A stretch of DNA of 16,842 nucleotides from Gemmatimonadota bacterium (GTDB lineage: Bacteria > Gemmatimonadota > Gemmatimonadetes > Gemmatimonadales > GWC2-71-9): NCBI GenBank assembly GCA_003220985.1, contig QHTY01000200.1:1-16842 (forward strand), written 5' to 3'. The first letter of the stretch is position 1; every line of letters starts with the position of its first letter. Positions 16,162 to 16,842 of the stretch are shown here, one piece after another. The translations under genes were made by a program, and so were the position numbers. The notes under the pieces are model-generated. The model did no database searches, was not told the origin of the DNA, and was given only the letters and a program-made list of their open reading frames with translations.

Positions 16162-16431
16162 ATGGCCCGCCGCTTCCTGATGGTAGACAATGATCGGTGG
16201 GAGGTCTTTCCCTCCGGCCGCGTGACGGTATACGGCCGTGATCAGTTCGGCCTCATCTTCGAGCAGGGCACGGGACCGCAGCGCCGCCGGCGCGTCACCC
16301 ATTACTCGCCGCTCGGCGCGCGGTCGCCCGACCGTGCCTTCGCGGAGCTGTCGGACCGTGAGCTGCTCGAGCTGTTCCGCCAGTCGCAGCCGGCGTGGAC
16401 CGCGCCCGAGGCCGATTACGCCGCACATTGA
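16162..16431 (+). CDS. Small conserved-looking protein of unknown function
   Basis: 89 aa, starting at an ATG six bases after the preceding stop, with only a weak GGA before it. No domain that I can name. The N-terminal half looks like a short beta-meander (FLMVDNDRWEVFPSGRVTVY, FGLIFEQGTG, RRVTHYSP), the C-terminal half like one helix (SDRELLELFRQSQ). It is rich in Arg and has no cysteine, signal peptide or membrane segment. Codon use matches the neighbours, with G/C at most third positions, which supports a real gene. Its stop overlaps the probable beginning of the PHP gene. The long antisense frame on the other strand is rejected. Confidence 0.72.
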   Translation: MARRFLMVDNDRWEVFPSGRVTVYGRDQFGLIFEQGTGPQRRRRVTHYSPLGARSPDRAFAELSDRELLELFRQSQPAWTAPEADYAAH

Positions 16432-16842
16432 TCTGCATTGCCATTCGACCGCGTCCGACGGCGAGTGCGAGCCGGCGGAGGTGGCGCGTCGTGCCCGCGC
16501 GGCCGATCTCGCGGCCATCGCCCTCACCGATCATGACACGACCGACGGCGTCGCCGCCGCGCAGCACCAAGCGGCGAAGCTCGGCGTCCGTGTCATCCCC
16601 GGCTGCGAGTTCAGCGTTCGCGCTCCCTGGGGTGAGCTGCACGTCCTCGCGTTGTTCCTGCCGTATGACCACGAGCGGCTACAGACGTTCTTGCGCGAGA
16701 CGCGCGCCGCGCGCCGCCGCCGGGGCGAGCAGATCATCGCCAAGCTGCAGGGCCTCGGGGTGGCGATCGAGCTCGAGGATGTGGAGGCGCAGCTGCTCCG
16801 GAGCGAGGGGGGCGGCGCGGGCGGCGCGGGCGGCGGGGGCGG
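16427..16842 (+). CDS. PHP-domain phosphoesterase, 3'-truncated by window edge
   Basis: N-terminal part of a metal-dependent phosphoesterase of the PHP family, closest in pattern to the RNase AM/TrpH (YciV) group, which acts on nucleoside bisphosphates or short RNA ends. Visible metal-ligand motifs: DLHCHSTASDG at the very start, LTDHDTTDG about 25 residues later and IPGCEFSV. The frame stays open to base 16842. The start is uncertain: homology begins at ATT 16427, just before the DLHCHS motif, with no ATG or GTG nearby; the nearest in-frame GTG is 16358, deep inside the previous gene. Either a rare ATT start is used, overlapping the previous stop as ATTGA, or the long overlap is real. The last 40 bases become a low-complexity G/C string (GGGAGGAGGGG) where relatives usually have a GGxxGRPH block, so sequence quality there is suspect. 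Confidence 0.8.
   Translation, partial: MDLHCHSTASDGECEPAEVARRARAADLAAIALTDHDTTDGVAAAQHQAAKLGVRVIPGCEFSVRAPWGELHVLALFLPYDHERLQTFLRETRAARRRRGEQIIAKLQGLGVAIELEDVEAQLLRSEGGGAGGAGGGG

Overview
The window is high-GC bacterial chromosomal DNA, densely packed, with short intergenic gaps and frequent start/stop overlaps (TAATG, GTGA). The gene set is myo-inositol-phosphate synthase next to a PIP-synthase-like enzyme, a membrane pyrophosphatase, a secreted S9 prolyl oligopeptidase, a CARDB-repeat surface protein and a separate-subunit E1alpha/E1beta/E2 dehydrogenase. By recollection of gene neighbourhoods this fits Gemmatimonadota or Acidobacteriota. That is an inference: no marker gene is present. 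I see no rRNA, tRNA, CRISPR array, transposase or phage gene.

Layout. (1) Positions 1-2085, +: the 3' part of a large secreted protein made of CARDB-like Ig repeats. (2) Positions 2147-4237, -: a secreted prolyl oligopeptidase, convergent with (1). (3) Positions 4356-12132, +: a co-oriented run of six genes: PIP-synthase-like CDP-alcohol phosphatidyltransferase, inositol-3-phosphate synthase, proton/sodium pyrophosphatase, a damaged cupredoxin, a Cu(I) P1B ATPase and a 96-aa conserved-looking small protein. (4) Positions 12129-12344, -: a CopZ-like copper chaperone whose stop codon interlocks with that of the preceding gene. (5) Positions 12376-16431, +: E1alpha (frameshifted), E1beta and E2 of a 2-oxoacid dehydrogenase complex, then two small proteins of unknown function. 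(6) Positions 16427-16842, +: the start of a PHP-domain phosphoesterase, cut by the window end.

How the genes fit together. Inositol-3-phosphate synthase supplies the head group that the neighbouring CDP-alcohol transferase would attach to CDP-diacylglycerol, giving phosphatidylinositol phosphate. The pyrophosphatase pump conserves energy from PPi. Cupredoxin, P1B ATPase and CopZ form a copper-handling set: CopZ delivers Cu(I) in the cytoplasm, the ATPase exports it and the anchored cupredoxin may take it on the outer face. The E1/E2 genes form a pyruvate- or branched-chain-type dehydrogenase module without E3.

The most notable points are two broken genes that each carry a signature of slipped or repeat-mediated mutation (E1alpha, with a 4-bp CGGC duplication; cupredoxin, with a deletion at a GTGCAGG repeat), a nested palindromic repeat between E1beta and E2, a TATAAT box 8 bases upstream of the E1alpha ATG that predicts a leaderless mRNA, and a Cu-ATPase whose second metal-binding domain has lost its cysteines. 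I do not see a clearly new multi-gene system. The best leads are the lipid/pyrophosphatase/copper linkage and the small unknown proteins.
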